Shown here: positions 54,731 to 64,000 of the stretch, in pieces
Layout of the letters: every line of letters begins with the position of its first letter
Position numbering within the stretch: the first letter of the stretch is position 1
Assembly: GCA_963742585.1 (NCBI GenBank)
Contig: CAVUMI010000003.1
Span: forward strand, 120,256-184,255
DNA: 64,000 bases
Origin: JACDEA01 sp963742585
GTDB lineage: Bacteria > Actinomycetota > Acidimicrobiia > Acidimicrobiales > JACDEA01
Direction: 5' to 3'
Translations under genes and position numbers: made by a program
The notes under the pieces: generated by a model
Told to the model about the DNA's origin: nothing
What the model saw: only the letters and a program-made list of their open reading frames with translations
The model's database searches: none

Positions 54731-55044
54731 GTGAGCCGCGTCGGGCCGAGGTGTGGTGGGGAGAAGCTGCGCGCGGTTGGGCGGCGCCCGTACCTCGTGC
54801 TCACCCGCAACCCCGCCATCGATCACCTGCGCACCGTTCTCGTCGCACCGATAACGCGGAACCGCTCGGGGTATCCCGACCGAGGTCCGGCTCGGGCCCG
54901 ACGACGGCATGCCCACCGAATGTGCGGCCACGTTCGACAACGTCGCTCCATTTCCCAAGTCGCTTCTCGTCGAGCGGGTCTGCGCGTTAACGCCGGCGCG
55001 CATGGTCGAGGCCTGCGAAGCCCTGCGTCGCCGTCGACTGCTAG
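54727..55044 (+). pseudogene. MazF/PemK-like toxin, frame-broken
   Basis: GTG 54727: VSEPRRAEVWWGE is the MazF N-terminal strand. After a shift near 54770 it reads KLRAVGRRPYLVLTRNPAID, HLRTVLVAPITRN. After another near 54880 it reads GMPTECAATFDNVAPFPKSL and LVERVCALTPARMVEACEAL, then a short shifted end at 55044. The order R-G-E-V-W…R-P-Y-L-V-L…V-A-P-I-T-R…E-C-A-A-x-F-D matches MazF-type endoribonucleases. Start overlaps the antitoxin stop. Confidence 0.65.
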
Positions 55045-55159
55045 TTGCTGCGGCGGCGGGCGACGCGGCCGGCGCTGTGGAAGTACTGCGAAGCCGCCCT
55101 CGCCGTCGGGTTCGAGGAACGCGGCGAGGGCAATGACTGTTGCCGGTCGGGATCTTGGA

Positions 55160-56399
55160 TCACGAAGCGGTCATCGCCGGTTGGGATCGAGCCGGTAGGT
55201 CACCGACCCGCCGCCTGGCGGCGGCGGCGAGTCCGGTCATCGACACCGCCGCGCTCAGCGTGCCGTCGTCGGCGGGCGTGATCTCGGTGCTCACGTTGTA
55301 GCGCTCGTACGACACCGGCATAGCGGCGTCAGGTCGACTGTCGGCGGGTGACTCCGGAGTCGGCAACGGCGGCGGCAGTTCCAGCCCGGCGACCGCGTCG
55401 AACACGTGCCGGCCGAGGTCGTTCCACAACGCGGCGCCGCTGGCGGAGTTGGTGAGCAGGCAGACGACGAGGTCGTGCGCCGGCACGGCGACGAGGAACG
55501 CGAGCTGGCCGATCGTGCCGCCGGTGTGGGCGAGCGTCGTCACGTCGCCGGGCCACGTGCCGATGAGCCCAGCCCAAACCCATGTGCGCCGATCGGCGCC
55601 GGCCGCCGGGAACTCGACCTGCGGCACGGCCATCGGCGCCAGCACCGCGTCGCCCGCCATGTGCAGCCGCGGCGAACGCGACCACGTCGCGCGCCGTGGC
55701 CGAGGTGAGGCTGCCGGCCGGCGCGTTCGACTGCGGCATGAGGATGATCGGCGCGACGACGGGATCGGCGTCGGGCGTCGGCGCCACGTGGCCGACCGCG
55801 TAGCGGTAGGCCGAGCATGTCGGCCGGCCGCAGCTTGGTGTCGTTGAGCCCGGCCGGCTTCAGCAGCGCGTCCACAGAGCGCAGTTGCGTACGGCTTGCC
55901 CGTCACCTTCTCGATGAGGTGACCGAGCAGCACGAAGCCCGAGTTGCAGTACGAGAACATCGCACCGGTGGGGTGCACGAAGTCGAGCGCGGCCATCGAC
56001 GCCACGTAGCGCTCGATGGCGTCGTCGCCGGTGCCGAAGTCGTCGAAGTAGTCGCCCTGGATCCCGGTGGTAGTGGGTGAGCAGGTGCCGCACGGTCACC
56101 GCGTCGGCACCGGGCACCGCCAGCGCGAAGTCGGGCACGTACTTCACGACCAGCTCGTCGAGAACGACGTCACCGCGCTCGACGAGCCGCATCACGACCG
56201 TCGCCGTGTACACCTTGGTGATCGAGCCGATCTGGAACAGCGTGTCGGCGTCGACCTCGACGCCGGTGCGCACGTTGGCGACGCCGAAGGTCGACGGCCG
56301 CGAGCTCGTCGCCGCTGCGACACAGCGAGCGACGCGCCCGGCACCTTGTGCTTGGCCGCCAGATCGGCGAGGAACGGGACCGAAGTCTTCGATCGTCAT
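55160..56399 (-). pseudogene. Serine hydrolase, beta-lactamase fold, many frame breaks
   Basis: Class C beta-lactamase/PBP-fold hydrolase. Pieces in order: MTIEDFGPVPRRS from ATG 56399, DTLFQIGSITKVYTATVVMR (S-x-x-K), VPDFALAVPGADAVTVRHLL, HPTGAMFSYCNSGFVLLGHL (Y-x-N) and a Pro-rich spacer. Then come AGDAVLAPMAVPQVEFPAAG, VTTLAHTGGTIGQLAFLVAV (H-x-G) and DDGTLSAAVSMTGLAA. All three active-site motifs are present but in different frames; five or more indels. Last gene of a three-gene minus-strand run; the start overlaps the solute-binding-protein stop (ATGA). Confidence 0.65.
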
Positions 56400-57909
56400 G
56401 CGGGATGGACCACCTTGTCGGGGAACACGAAACAACTACAGCTGAATCGTCGTACACGAAGTCGCGCACGCCGCTGGCGCCGTAGTGCCGAGTGACGGTC
56501 GAACGTCGTCGAGTAGGTGACGGCCGACGCGAAGGAGCCGCCGAGGCCGTTGAGCCCCACGCCGTACGCCGCCGGCGTGAGCGGAGCCGCCGCCGCGGAT
56601 CGGCGGCGGCGAGCACGTAGACGAGGTCGCAGACGCCGACCCATCACGCCGCGCGTGAACTGCGCCTCGGTCTTCTGCCCGGCGTCCCGCATCGAGCGCG
56701 ATGCACTGGTCGGCGGCGGGCCCGACCGAGCCGAAGTTCTCGACCTCGTTGAGCGGCTGGTACCCGGCACCCATGGCGCCGTGCAGCTGCTCCTTGCCCA
56801 CGTTCTGGGCCAGCAGCTGCGGGGTGTCGATCGTGTCGTCGACCGCGTAGCGCGGGTGTAGCCGCTGCGACCCGGCCCCTTGGTAGAAGAGCAGATTGGC
56901 GTTGAACATGTGCGTGATGCCCTGGGCCTTCAACCGCAGCACCGCGGCCGAGGTGCTCGCCGCGTTGGCGCTGACGTCGATGCCGTGGCGCTCGACCTCG
57001 TTGAGCGTGAGCTTGTGGCGGGCCAGCGCGGCCCGCAGCACATCGACGTAGTGCCGGCCCGCTCGGCGTGATCGAAGCTCTGCGTGGCGATCTTCACCGG
57101 CGCCGTCGGGCTGGGCCGGCCGAGCGTCGTTGTCCCACCACGACGAAGAACCTCTGGGCGACGAGGCGGTCAACGAGCGCGGTGCAGGTAGCGGTCGATC
57201 GTCATCATCGACGGGCCCGCCATGAGCGGCGCAGGCCTTGTAGTCGCTTGTCGCCGAAGCGCGGTGTTGGTGATGAGCGGGACGCCGGCCTTGGCCAGGC
57301 AACTCGATGACGCCCAGCTCGCCGGCGATGCCGATCGTATCGACCACCGCGAAGACCTTGTTGTCGACCGTCCACGTGTCGCACGCGGCCTGGCCGGCCG
57401 CGGCCGGATTCGACGCCGACTCGACACGATCTTGAAGTCATGGTTGACCAACACGATCTTGCGGCCGAGTAGACCGCCGTTGCGGTTGATCGTCGTCGAC
57501 GACTGCGCTTGACCTGCGCGTCGACGTCACCGAGCTCGGCGCCGGCGATGCCGAGCGAGCTGGCCACCGCTGGCCAGAGTCGCGCGCCGCTCGAGTAGCC
57601 GATGAACACCTGGGTGGCGGTGACGCCGCGGCCCGTTGCCGTCGGCGACCGGCGCGGCGGTGACGCGCCTGGTGGTGGCCGCGGTCGACCGCGTTGCCCG
57701 CGCCGGTGATCAGCTGGCGCCGCCGGTCGGCTGCTCGACGGTCGCACGTGTCGGCGGCGGTCGAGTCGTCGGTCGACAGCGTGTCATCGGCGCCGCCGAG
57801 GCTGGCGTCGCCCGACGCGGCACACCGACGCCCGCTGCGGCGACCGGGAACGGTGGAGCCGCACGCGGCGGTCAGCAACGCGAGCGCGAGAACGACCGCG
57901 GCGCGGCGC
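56396..57909 (-). pseudogene. Lipoprotein solute-binding protein (ABC, Leu/Ile/Val type), many frame breaks
   Basis: ATG 57909 starts MRRAAVVLALALLTAACGS, a lipoprotein signal with lipobox T-A-A-C. Fragments then read FIGYSSGARLWPAVASSLGI, VNHDFKIVSS, WSI/VVDTIGIAGELGVIE, AERAGRHYVDVLRAALARHK, VSANAASTSAAVLRLKAQGI, THMFNANLLFYQGAGSQRLH and GAGYQPLNEVENFGSVGPAA. The pattern is the type I periplasmic binding fold of branched-chain amino-acid/urea uptake systems. No permease or ATPase gene is next to it. At least five indels. Confidence 0.55.
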
Positions 57910-57913
57910 ATCG

Positions 57914-59204
57914 TCAGCCGGGCCGGGCCGAACAAGGCGATGAGCGCCTCGGGCAGCGTGCGCCGCCAGTTGGCGATGTCGTGGCCGCCGGGCTGCTCCT
58001 TGTAGCCGACGATCTCGTAGCCCTTGGCCCGCAGCACGTCGCGGAAGTGGCGGTTGGCGGTGACCATCGTGAGCCCGGCGCGCCATCGGGATCGCCATGG
58101 CCTCGAGGATGCCGACGTCGATCCAGAACCGCACCGGCTTGGCCGGCGCGTCGACGAACTGGCGGGTGAGCCAGCCCGGCCTCGCCGTCGACCATCTCGC
58201 CGAACCACATCGACGCCGACATCGAGATCACGTTGCCGATGGCGTCGGGCCGGGTGAGGCCGATGAAGTTCGACGCCAACCCGCCGTAGCTCGCGCCGCC
58301 GACGGCGATGTCGGCCGGGGTCGGTCGAGATCGGGTAGCGCTCGCGCAGCCACGGCAGCAGCTCGTCGGCGATCAGGGTGGCGAACGGCGTGTTGCACGC
58401 CATCTCGAACATGCGGGAGACGGGGTCGACGTTGTGCACGCAGATCGCGATCATCGGCTCGATGTGGCCGCCGCCGATGAGGTTGTCGAGCGATGCGGTC
58501 GACGCGGGCGATGCGCAGGATCGCCTCGCCGTCGAGGAGGACGACGGCGCGGTACGGGCCGGCGGCGGGATCGAACCCGGGCGGGGTGTAGACGGTGATG
58601 TCGCGTTCGTTGCTGAGGACGGTGGAGGTGAACCGCTCGGTGTGGAGCTCGCCGGGGGCGGCGGGCGTCGTCCCACCACGGGAACGGCTCGGCATCGGGG
58701 AGGGTGAGAACGCGGCTCGTAGCGCTCGCTCGTCGCCCAGCAGCGCGACTGCGACAGCATGCGGTCGGGGTTGTACGGGTCGGCGACGGTGGCCGTCGGC
58801 CAGGCGGCGCATGTAGGCGAGCAGGGCGTCCTTGTCGCTGGCCAACGCCATGGGGTTCTCGGGCATGGCCGGCGGGTCGACGAGGAACGAGTAGATGGTC
58901 GACACCCGCCGGTCGGCGACGGTGGTGATGTACCAGACGTCGGTGCCGGCGACCCGGGTGAGGGGCGTGCCGTACGACGGCGCCGTCAGGTCGACGGGGA
59001 ACAGCGACGAGTTGATCGAGACCGGCGCGTCGCTGGCCGACTCGATGATGAACGTGACGAGCGCCTTGGTGGGTCGTCGGCCGGTTCGACGAGCGGCCCG
59101 CCGGCGGCGCGGCGGTCGGCGTTGAGGGCGGCCACGGCCGCGGCGACGTCGTCGGCCGCCTCCTTCTCGAACTGCTCGATGCGCGGGCTACGGATGTCGG
59201 CCAT
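57914..59204 (-). pseudogene. Enterochelin-esterase-like hydrolase, many frame breaks
   Basis: Esterase of the IroE/Fes type: N-terminal region MADIRSPRIEQFEKEAADDV (ATG 59204), NSSLFPVDLTAPSYGTPLTR, DVWYITTVADRRVSTIYSFL with the N-terminal early-set domain. The alpha/beta hydrolase core then reads ERDITVYTPPGFDPAAGPYR, AVVLLDGEAILR and a C-terminal part RFWIDVGILEAMAIPMARRA, GYKEQPGGHDIANWRRTLPE carrying the catalytic His. The nucleophile region (near 58250-58300) is split among frames (SAARATAGW). Six or more indels. The stop falls 5 bp from the solute-binding protein start. Confidence 0.55.
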
Positions 59205-59285
59205 GGTGGACGAGCGTCCCACGTATCGCGGCGGTGAAGGATGTGCGAACCGACGAAGGCCGCCGTCGAGGCTTGGTGGAAGCGC

Positions 59286-60870
59286 CTAACCCTCCAACCC
59301 CGTCCCGCTGATGGCATACAGGGCGAGCGGTCCTGTCTTGCCGCGGACGGTGATGTCACCTTTCGACTCCAAGTCCGGGTGCGGCCGGGTCGCCGGCGCG
59401 CTCGTCGCCTCGGTGATCAGGATCGTCTCGCCCAGCTCCTTCGTCAGTTGCTCGACCCGCTTGGCGACATTGACCGCATCGCCGATCACGGTGTACTCGA
59501 GCCGGCCGCCGCCGCCGACGCTGCCAACGATCACCGCGCCAGAGTTCACGCCGATGCCGACGCGAAGCCGTTCGCCGTAGCGCGCCCGCACGGCACGGTC
59601 GATCTCGACTGCCGCAGCCATGGCGCGGTCGGCATGGTCGTCGAACCGCTCCGGCGCACCGAACACGGCGAGGAGCCCGTCGCCCAGGAACTTGTTGGCG
59701 TGGCCGCCGTGACGGGCCACGATCGGGACCACTAGCTCGAAGAAGTCGTTCAGCATGCTCACGGTCTCGTCGGGTCGCTGCTGCGCTGCGGTTGCGGTGA
59801 AGTCGCGGATGTCGACGAACGCGACCGACACGATGATTTCCTCCCCGGCCAGGTCCGGACCTTCGATGAGGAAGCGGTCGGCCACTTGCGGCGATATGTA
59901 GAGGCCCATGGCCGCTCGCAACGCTTCGCGCTCGCCAGCCCGGTGGTCATCTCGTTGAACCGGCGGGCGAGGAACCCGACCTCGTCGGCGGCCAGGAGCG
60001 GCACACGAGCGTCGAGGCGGCCAGCCCCTACGTCGTCCATGGCTGCGACGAGATCGTTCACCGGCGTCACGACCGCGTCGCTCATCAGTCCGGCGATGAA
60101 GAAGACCAAGGTGATCGACATCAAGATCGCGAACCCAAGTCCGACCGACAACTTGGCCACGGGCGACAGCGACGTTCCCCCGATGGCCGTCCCGAGGCCG
60201 ACGCCGTACACGCTGGTCACCGTCATGCAGGCGACGAGCCGCGTTCTGAGACGCGGCGAGGGCCGCTGGGGATCGAACGTCGACGGCAAGTGTTCGGCCA
60301 TGGCCCGCAGGACCGGTCGGCTTATCAACTCGAAACCCAGATAGTCGAGGAGCGCGGCGATGGCGATCGTCATCTCAACGGCCAGCGCAACGACCAGCGC
60401 GCCGGTACCAAGGCAGCTCAAGGATGCGGGCGGCGACCAGCTCGGCGGGAATGGCGCAGATCGAGAACACGATCACGGCCCGCACGATGAAGCCCGACAG
60501 TTCCGCGACAAACGAATCCCAGGCCTGGACCGCTAGCTCGGGCGACCGGGCCCCTGACAACCAGGAGACCGCCGGAGCGAACCGGCGGCGGGTCATGAGA
60601 ATGACAATCGCCAGCGACGCGGCATTGGCGATGATCCACGCGGCGGCCAGTGATCGGATCTGGTTCCCGTCCACGTGCAGGTAGGGGATAGTGGCGACCA
60701 GCGTGATGAGTCCGGTTGCGAATGCGACGATCGAGATCCAGCCGTAGAAGAACAGCGCGTAACGGTCTCCGGCGCGGGCAAAGGCGGCGGTCGATCGCGG
60801 ACTCCATCCACGAGGTGGATGTCGGCTCCGATGATGGCGGCGTCTCAGCAGCCGTCTGAAGTCCCCCCAT
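59286..60870 (-). pseudogene. Membrane class III adenylate cyclase with HAMP domain, frame-broken
   Basis: About 525 residues, similar in plan to mycobacterial Rv1318c-Rv1320c cyclases. From ATG 60870 a short cytoplasmic piece, then membrane segments (RYALFFYGWISIVAFATGLI, WIIANAASLAIVILMTRRRF, IVRAVIVFSICAIPAELVAA). After a change near 60415 come CLGTGALVVALAVEMTIAIA and others, then a HAMP domain VVTPVNDLVAAMDDVGAGRL. After a second change near 59930 the cyclase domain follows: VAFVDIRDFTATAAQ, ANKFLGDGLLAVFG, GVNSGAVIVGSVGGGGRLEY and VIGDAVNVAKRVEQ. Both metal Asp and the transition-state region are present, so the enzyme would be active if the frame were restored. Confidence 0.75.
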
Positions 60871-60893
60871 GTCCCACGACCCTACGAGACACG

Positions 60894-61749
60894 TCAGCGC
60901 AGGACGGCGAGGAAGCTTTCGACCTCGGCGAGGAAACGCGCCGGCTGCTCGTCGTGGACCATGTGGCTGGCGCCCTCGACCATCGTGACCGTGGCAGGCG
61001 GGTTGGCGGCGAGGAACGCAGCGGCATCGGCGGACGTGAACGCCGCGCTCGCTTGGGTGGTGTCGTCGGCCCGCAGCACCAGGGCCGGGCACGGCAGCTG
61101 CTTGTCGCGCTCGACCGGGTCGATGGCGCCGCCCTCGATCGCCGCTCCGAAGATCGCCGGGTCGAGTCCGGCCATCGCCCGCGCTTGGGCGCGGGTGCAG
61201 TCCTCGCCCAGGGTGTCGGCCATCGTGCCCGCGCCGCCGTTCATCGCCGGCGCGGCCCGCACCAACGCCTCGTACTCCTCGATCGCCGCGCCCCGCGTCT
61301 TCATCTCGCCGAGCAGCTGTTGCATGAGGCCGAACATGGCCACGATCGGGCTGGTGGTCATGTCGCTGGCGGGTCGTGACGTAGAGCGGCGGGTCCTCGA
61401 GGATCACGCCGCGCACGAGGTCGGGGCGGGCCAGCATGGCGCGATGCGAGATCACGCCGCCGAGCGAATGGCCGATAAGGACCGCCGGCTTCCCGACGAC
61501 CTCGTCGAGGAAAGCGACCGTGTCGCCCGCGTAGTTATCGAGGACGTAGGTGCCGGGCGCGTGGGTCGACTCGCCGTGACCCCGAGCGTCGAGGGTCACG
61601 ATCCGGTAGCGGCCGGCGAGCGCGCCGGCCAGGCGAGCCCACGTCGACCGTGCGCTGCTCAAACCGTGCAGCAGCACCACCGGGTCGAGGTCGGCCTCAC
61701 CGCTGTCGTCGAACGCCAGCACAACGTTGTCGTGTTCGAACGCAGCCAC
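60894..61749 (-). pseudogene. Alpha/beta hydrolase, one frame break
   Basis: 285 residues from GTG 61749 (VAAFEHDNVVLAFDDSGEAD). The oxyanion turn is VVLLHGLSSARSTWARLAG, the strand IVTLDARGHGES, and the nucleophile elbow AVLIGHSLGGVISHR. The break near 61365 is followed by TTSPIVAMFGLMQQLLGEM, the acid loop CPALVLRADDTTQAS and the catalytic His ASHMVHDEQPARFLAEV. Complete catalytic triad, so one indel only. The gene is divergent from the HTH gene (95-bp gap). Confidence 0.8.
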
Positions 61750-61801
61750 GGCCCGCGACTGTACGGCCGCCCGCTCGTCACCGGCTGGCGATCCATAGCG
61801 A

Positions 61802-61834
61802 TATCGCACTTATTGACATAGCAAAAGCGCGATA
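61802..61834. promoter_or_regulatory. Promoter/operator region of second HTH-nucleotidyltransferase module
   Basis: TATCGC (61802-61807) and GCGATA (61829-61834) are inverted half-sites 21 bp apart. Between them lies an exact TTGACA (61813-61818), a -35-like element. The region is AT-rich compared with its surroundings and ends 11 bp before the GTG of the HTH gene. No convincing -10 at normal spacing, so only the -35-like box and the half-sites are claimed. Confidence 0.4.
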
Positions 61835-61844
61835 CACTTGGCCA

Positions 61845-62186
61845 GTGCTTGCGGAACAGGTTCGGGTCGATGATGCGGGCGCGACGGCCGCCCGTCTCAT
61901 CCGGTCGGCGCGCATTCATGCCGGCCTCACGCAGGCGGAACTGGCCGAGCGGCTCGCCACCACGCAATCCGTTGTGTCGCGGTGGGAACGCGGCGGCGGC
62001 GAACCCCGGCTCGCCACCTTGGCGCGGATCATGCGCGCCTGCGGTCTCGCGTTGACCGTCGGCGCCCAACCCGACGACGTCGATCGGGCCCAGATCCACG
62101 AGCAGCTCGCGCTGACGCCGGCGCAGCGTCTGGCCTCGGTCAGGAACCTCAGTCGCGCGCTGGCGTCGGCCCGTCGCGTCGACTGA
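61845..62186 (+). CDS. XRE-family HTH protein (second module)
   Basis: 113 residues from GTG 61845. The HTH is RLIRSARIHAGLTQAELAER and LATTQSVVSRWERGGGEPRL, a textbook XRE domain (L-T-Q-x-E-L-A … S-x-W-E-R-G). The C-terminal helices are those of antitoxin-like partners. TGATG overlaps the next gene. With the upstream half-sites, this looks autoregulated. Confidence 0.85.
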   Translation: MLAEQVRVDDAGATAARLIRSARIHAGLTQAELAERLATTQSVVSRWERGGGEPRLATLARIMRACGLALTVGAQPDDVDRAQIHEQLALTPAQRLASVRNLSRALASARRVD

Positions 62187-62701
62187 TGCCGGCGCCCCTC
62201 GACCCAGAGTGCATCTTCCGCACCCTGTCCGACCATGGCGTGGACTACGTCCTCGTCGGCGGCCTGGCCGCGGTGCTCCACGGCTCGCCGGCGATGACCA
62301 ACGACGCCGACATCGTCCCGGCCAAGGCGCCCGAGAACCTCGAACGACTCGGCGATGCGCTCCACGACCTCGACGCCCGGTTGCGCGTGGAAGGCGAACC
62401 CGACGGCGTGGCCTTCGATCCACACCCGGCGCTCCTCGCGTCGATGGCCATGCTCAACATGACGACGCGCTGTGGAGATCTCGACCTCACCTTCTCGCCC
62501 CCTGGCCTCGATGACTACGACGGGCTGGTGGCAAACAGTCAGGCCTTCGACATCACGGGATGCCGCGTGCAGGTTGCCGCGCTGGGCGACGTCATCCGGT
62601 CGAAGACCGCGGCCGGCCGCCCGAAGGATCACGCCACCCTCCCCATCTTGCGCGCCCTCGAGGAAGAGATCACGACCCGCCGCTACCGTTACCGACGATG
62701 A
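62186..62701 (+). CDS. Nucleotidyltransferase-like protein (second module)
   Basis: 171 residues: DYVLVGGLAAVLHGSPAMTN, DADIVPAKAPENLERLGDAL is the GG-x(9-13)-D-x-D nucleotidyltransferase core. A third acid lies near CGDLDLTFSPPGL, and VAALGDVIRSKTAAGRPKDH is the C-terminal K-x-x-x-x-x-x-x-K/D motif of AbiEii/DUF6036-like partners. Start ATG 62186 overlaps the HTH stop; the stop overlaps the methyltransferase start (ATGA). Confidence 0.8.
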   Translation: MPAPLDPECIFRTLSDHGVDYVLVGGLAAVLHGSPAMTNDADIVPAKAPENLERLGDALHDLDARLRVEGEPDGVAFDPHPALLASMAMLNMTTRCGDLDLTFSPPGLDDYDGLVANSQAFDITGCRVQVAALGDVIRSKTAAGRPKDHATLPILRALEEEITTRRYRYRR

Positions 62702-63258
62702 ACGAGTACCACCTTCAGTTCTGCGCGAGCGACGAGTGGGCCGACGCGCTGAAGCAGTGGATCCTGCCCAGCGCGCTCGCCGGCGTGGACCTGGGCGACG
62801 ACGTGCTCGAGGTCGGCCCCGGGCCCGGGCGTACCACCGACCTCTTGCGAGAGATGACGGCGAAGCTCACCGCGGTGGAGGTCGATCCGCCGCTGGCCGA
62901 AGCGCTGACGGCGCGCATGGCCGGCACCAACGTCGAGGTGATCCACGCTGACGCCACCGACATGCCCTTCGATGACGGCCGGTTCACCGGCGCGGTGTCG
63001 TTCATCATGCTGCACCACGTCCCGACCGCCGAGCTGCAGGACGCGCTGTTCGCCGAAGTGGCGCGCGTGCTGCGGGCCGGCGCGGTCCTCGCCGGCGTCG
63101 ACAGCCCTGACACGTCCGAGTTCCGCGAGATGCACATCGACGACGTCTGCAACCCGATCCCGCCCGACGGTCTCGAGGCCCGCCTGCTGGCGGCCGGCTT
63201 CACCACCGCGACGGTGACCGTCAACGACTACGTGACCGAGTTCCAGGCCCGTCGCTGA
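62698..63258 (+). CDS. SAM-dependent methyltransferase (class I)
   Basis: 186 residues. Motif I is DDVLEVGPGPGRTTDLLR, the acidic loop VEVDPPLAEALTAR, the D-A-T-D-M-P-F motif VIHADATDMPFDDGRFTG and GAVSFIMLHHVP. Methyltransferase_11 type; substrate unknown. Overlap with the preceding gene places it in the same transcript as the HTH/nucleotidyltransferase pair, which is unusual, so it may be a third component or just a neighbour. Confidence 0.85.
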   Translation: MNEYHLQFCASDEWADALKQWILPSALAGVDLGDDVLEVGPGPGRTTDLLREMTAKLTAVEVDPPLAEALTARMAGTNVEVIHADATDMPFDDGRFTGAVSFIMLHHVPTAELQDALFAEVARVLRAGAVLAGVDSPDTSEFREMHIDDVCNPIPPDGLEARLLAAGFTTATVTVNDYVTEFQARR

Positions 63259-63259
63259 C

Positions 63260-63996
63260 ATGCCGCCCCGTCGATTGCGCCACCTCCTCCTGACTTGCGC
63301 TCTCGTTGCTGGTGCCGCCTGCGGGGGCGGGGGCTCAGATGACAACGGAGGGGATATACCGATGTCCGAGAAGGCGGCCGCCGAAGCCGCCGCGCTGAAG
63401 CTCAGCGACTTCCCGTCCGGGTGGACCATCCAACCGGACCGGAAAGATGCAGAGGTCCCCAAGGCGCCCGCCGAGCTGGCGAAGTGTCTGGGCACCGACG
63501 AGGCGGCGTTCAGTCAGGCCGGCGACGCGGGGTTCGAGTCACCCGAGTTCGAGGACGACGAGAGCAACTCGGTGTCGAGCTCGATCAGTTACAAGCCGAC
63601 GACCGGTGAGATCCGCGAGGGATTCCGCGCCTCTCGGGTCCGGAGCTCCCAGGCTGCCTGACTAGGGCGATCAAGACCGTCATCGAATACAGGGTGCAGC
63701 ACCCCGATATCGGCGAAGACGCGCTGCCAAAGGCAACCGTGATCGGGGAGCCCACGGTTGCCCGGATGTCGTTCAAGTCCTTCGGCGATCAGAGCGTCGC
63801 CTACCGGGTCACCGTTCCGGTAAAGGCGGACCAAGCGGAGATCGAGGTCTTCCTGGACCTGGTCTTCATTGCCAAAGGCCGAGCCGGCATCACGATGGAC
63901 TTCAGCGCCCCACTGGCGCCGTTCCCAACCGAGGACGCGGAGCGGTACACGAACATTGTCGTGAGTCGCACCAACGCCGACCCGAAGCCCGCGTAG
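63260..63996 (+). pseudogene. Exported lipoprotein, one frame break
   Basis: Start ATG 63260, MPPRRLRHLLLTCALVAGAA then the lipobox Cys in GAACGGGG. The first 125 residues (LKLSDFPSGWTIQPDRKDAE, ELAKCLGTDEAAFSQAG, SNSVSSSISYKPTTGEIREG) continue after a change near 63630 into CLTRAIKTVIEYRVQHPDIG and SVAYRVTVPVKADQAEIEVF, ending at 63996. The pattern (two halves, pair of Cys, repeated S/T) resembles exported sensor-like lipoproteins of actinobacteria (LpqN/PknH-sensor type). It is the last gene in view. Confidence 0.6.
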
Positions 63997-64000
63997 CCCG

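Noticed and set aside
1..64000. tRNA, rRNA, CRISPR array, IS element or integrase
   Set aside because: No cloverleaf-like T-arm contexts, no repeated spacers, no transposase motifs (DDE, serine or tyrosine recombinase) were seen.

Overview
The window is high-GC actinobacterial DNA. The gene set (DUF222/HNH endonuclease behind a LexA-type box, MT0933-like antitoxin, DUF2804, a Vgb-type lipoprotein, several class III cyclase/STAND/TPR proteins, Rv1318c-like HAMP cyclase, PAP2-DAGK fusion) fits an environmental actinomycete, possibly Acidimicrobiia; that placement is inference. No rRNA, tRNA, CRISPR array, insertion sequence or replication origin was recognised.

Region by region. 0-5.4 kb: a close-packed minus-strand run (CMD-like pair, RDD protein, GHMP kinase, exported esterase, TetR regulator, VOC protein, FAD oxidoreductase running off the left edge). 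5.4-17.2 kb: clean housekeeping/accessory genes, including a 1058-aa cyclase-STAND-TPR regulator and a 1378-aa exported modular protein. 17.2-22.7 kb: a patchwork of broken or truncated genes (SOS-box HNH gene, YdeI fragment, thioesterase fragment, DUF6519 remnant) around an intact Vgb-type lipoprotein. 22.7-28.4 kb: a second STAND regulator, PAP2-DAGK fusion, DedA-like protein and a PAP2 phosphatase. 28.5-38 kb: a less GC-rich DNA-modification/defence island, with a broken DndB/DGQHR-like gene, an HExxH protein, two tandem C5-cytosine methyltransferases, an Mrr-like nuclease, Vsr, an uncharacterised protein and a ParB-like protein. 38.6-46.5 kb: two more cyclase-STAND-TPR regulators flanking a Phd/VapC pair. 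46.6-51 kb: MT0933-like antitoxin, NUDIX, GIY-YIG-like, uracil-DNA-glycosylase-like, ScoMcrA-head, GIY-YIG, DUF6884 and YdeI genes. 51-55 kb: SEC-C protein, HTH/nucleotidyltransferase pair, MazEF-like pair. 55-59 kb: esterase, lipoprotein solute-binding protein and beta-lactamase-fold hydrolase, all heavily frame-broken. 59-64 kb: HAMP adenylate cyclase, alpha/beta hydrolase, a second HTH/nucleotidyltransferase pair followed by a methyltransferase, and a lipoprotein.

Two themes stand out. Five proteins carry class III cyclase or cyclase-derived domains, four of them joined to STAND NTPase and TPR-like regions. There is also a dense set of nucleic-acid-modifying or -cutting genes (28.5-38 kb and 47.4-51 kb) plus three toxin-antitoxin-like pairs and an orphan antitoxin. 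Many genes are interrupted by single-base frame changes: almost none between 3.2 and 17.2 kb, very many at 28.5-31, 48.9-51 and 54.6-61.4 kb. The protein sequence resumes correctly in another frame each time, so local sequencing or assembly error is at least as likely as decay. Spans marked pseudogene give the extent of the recognisable gene; break positions are approximate.
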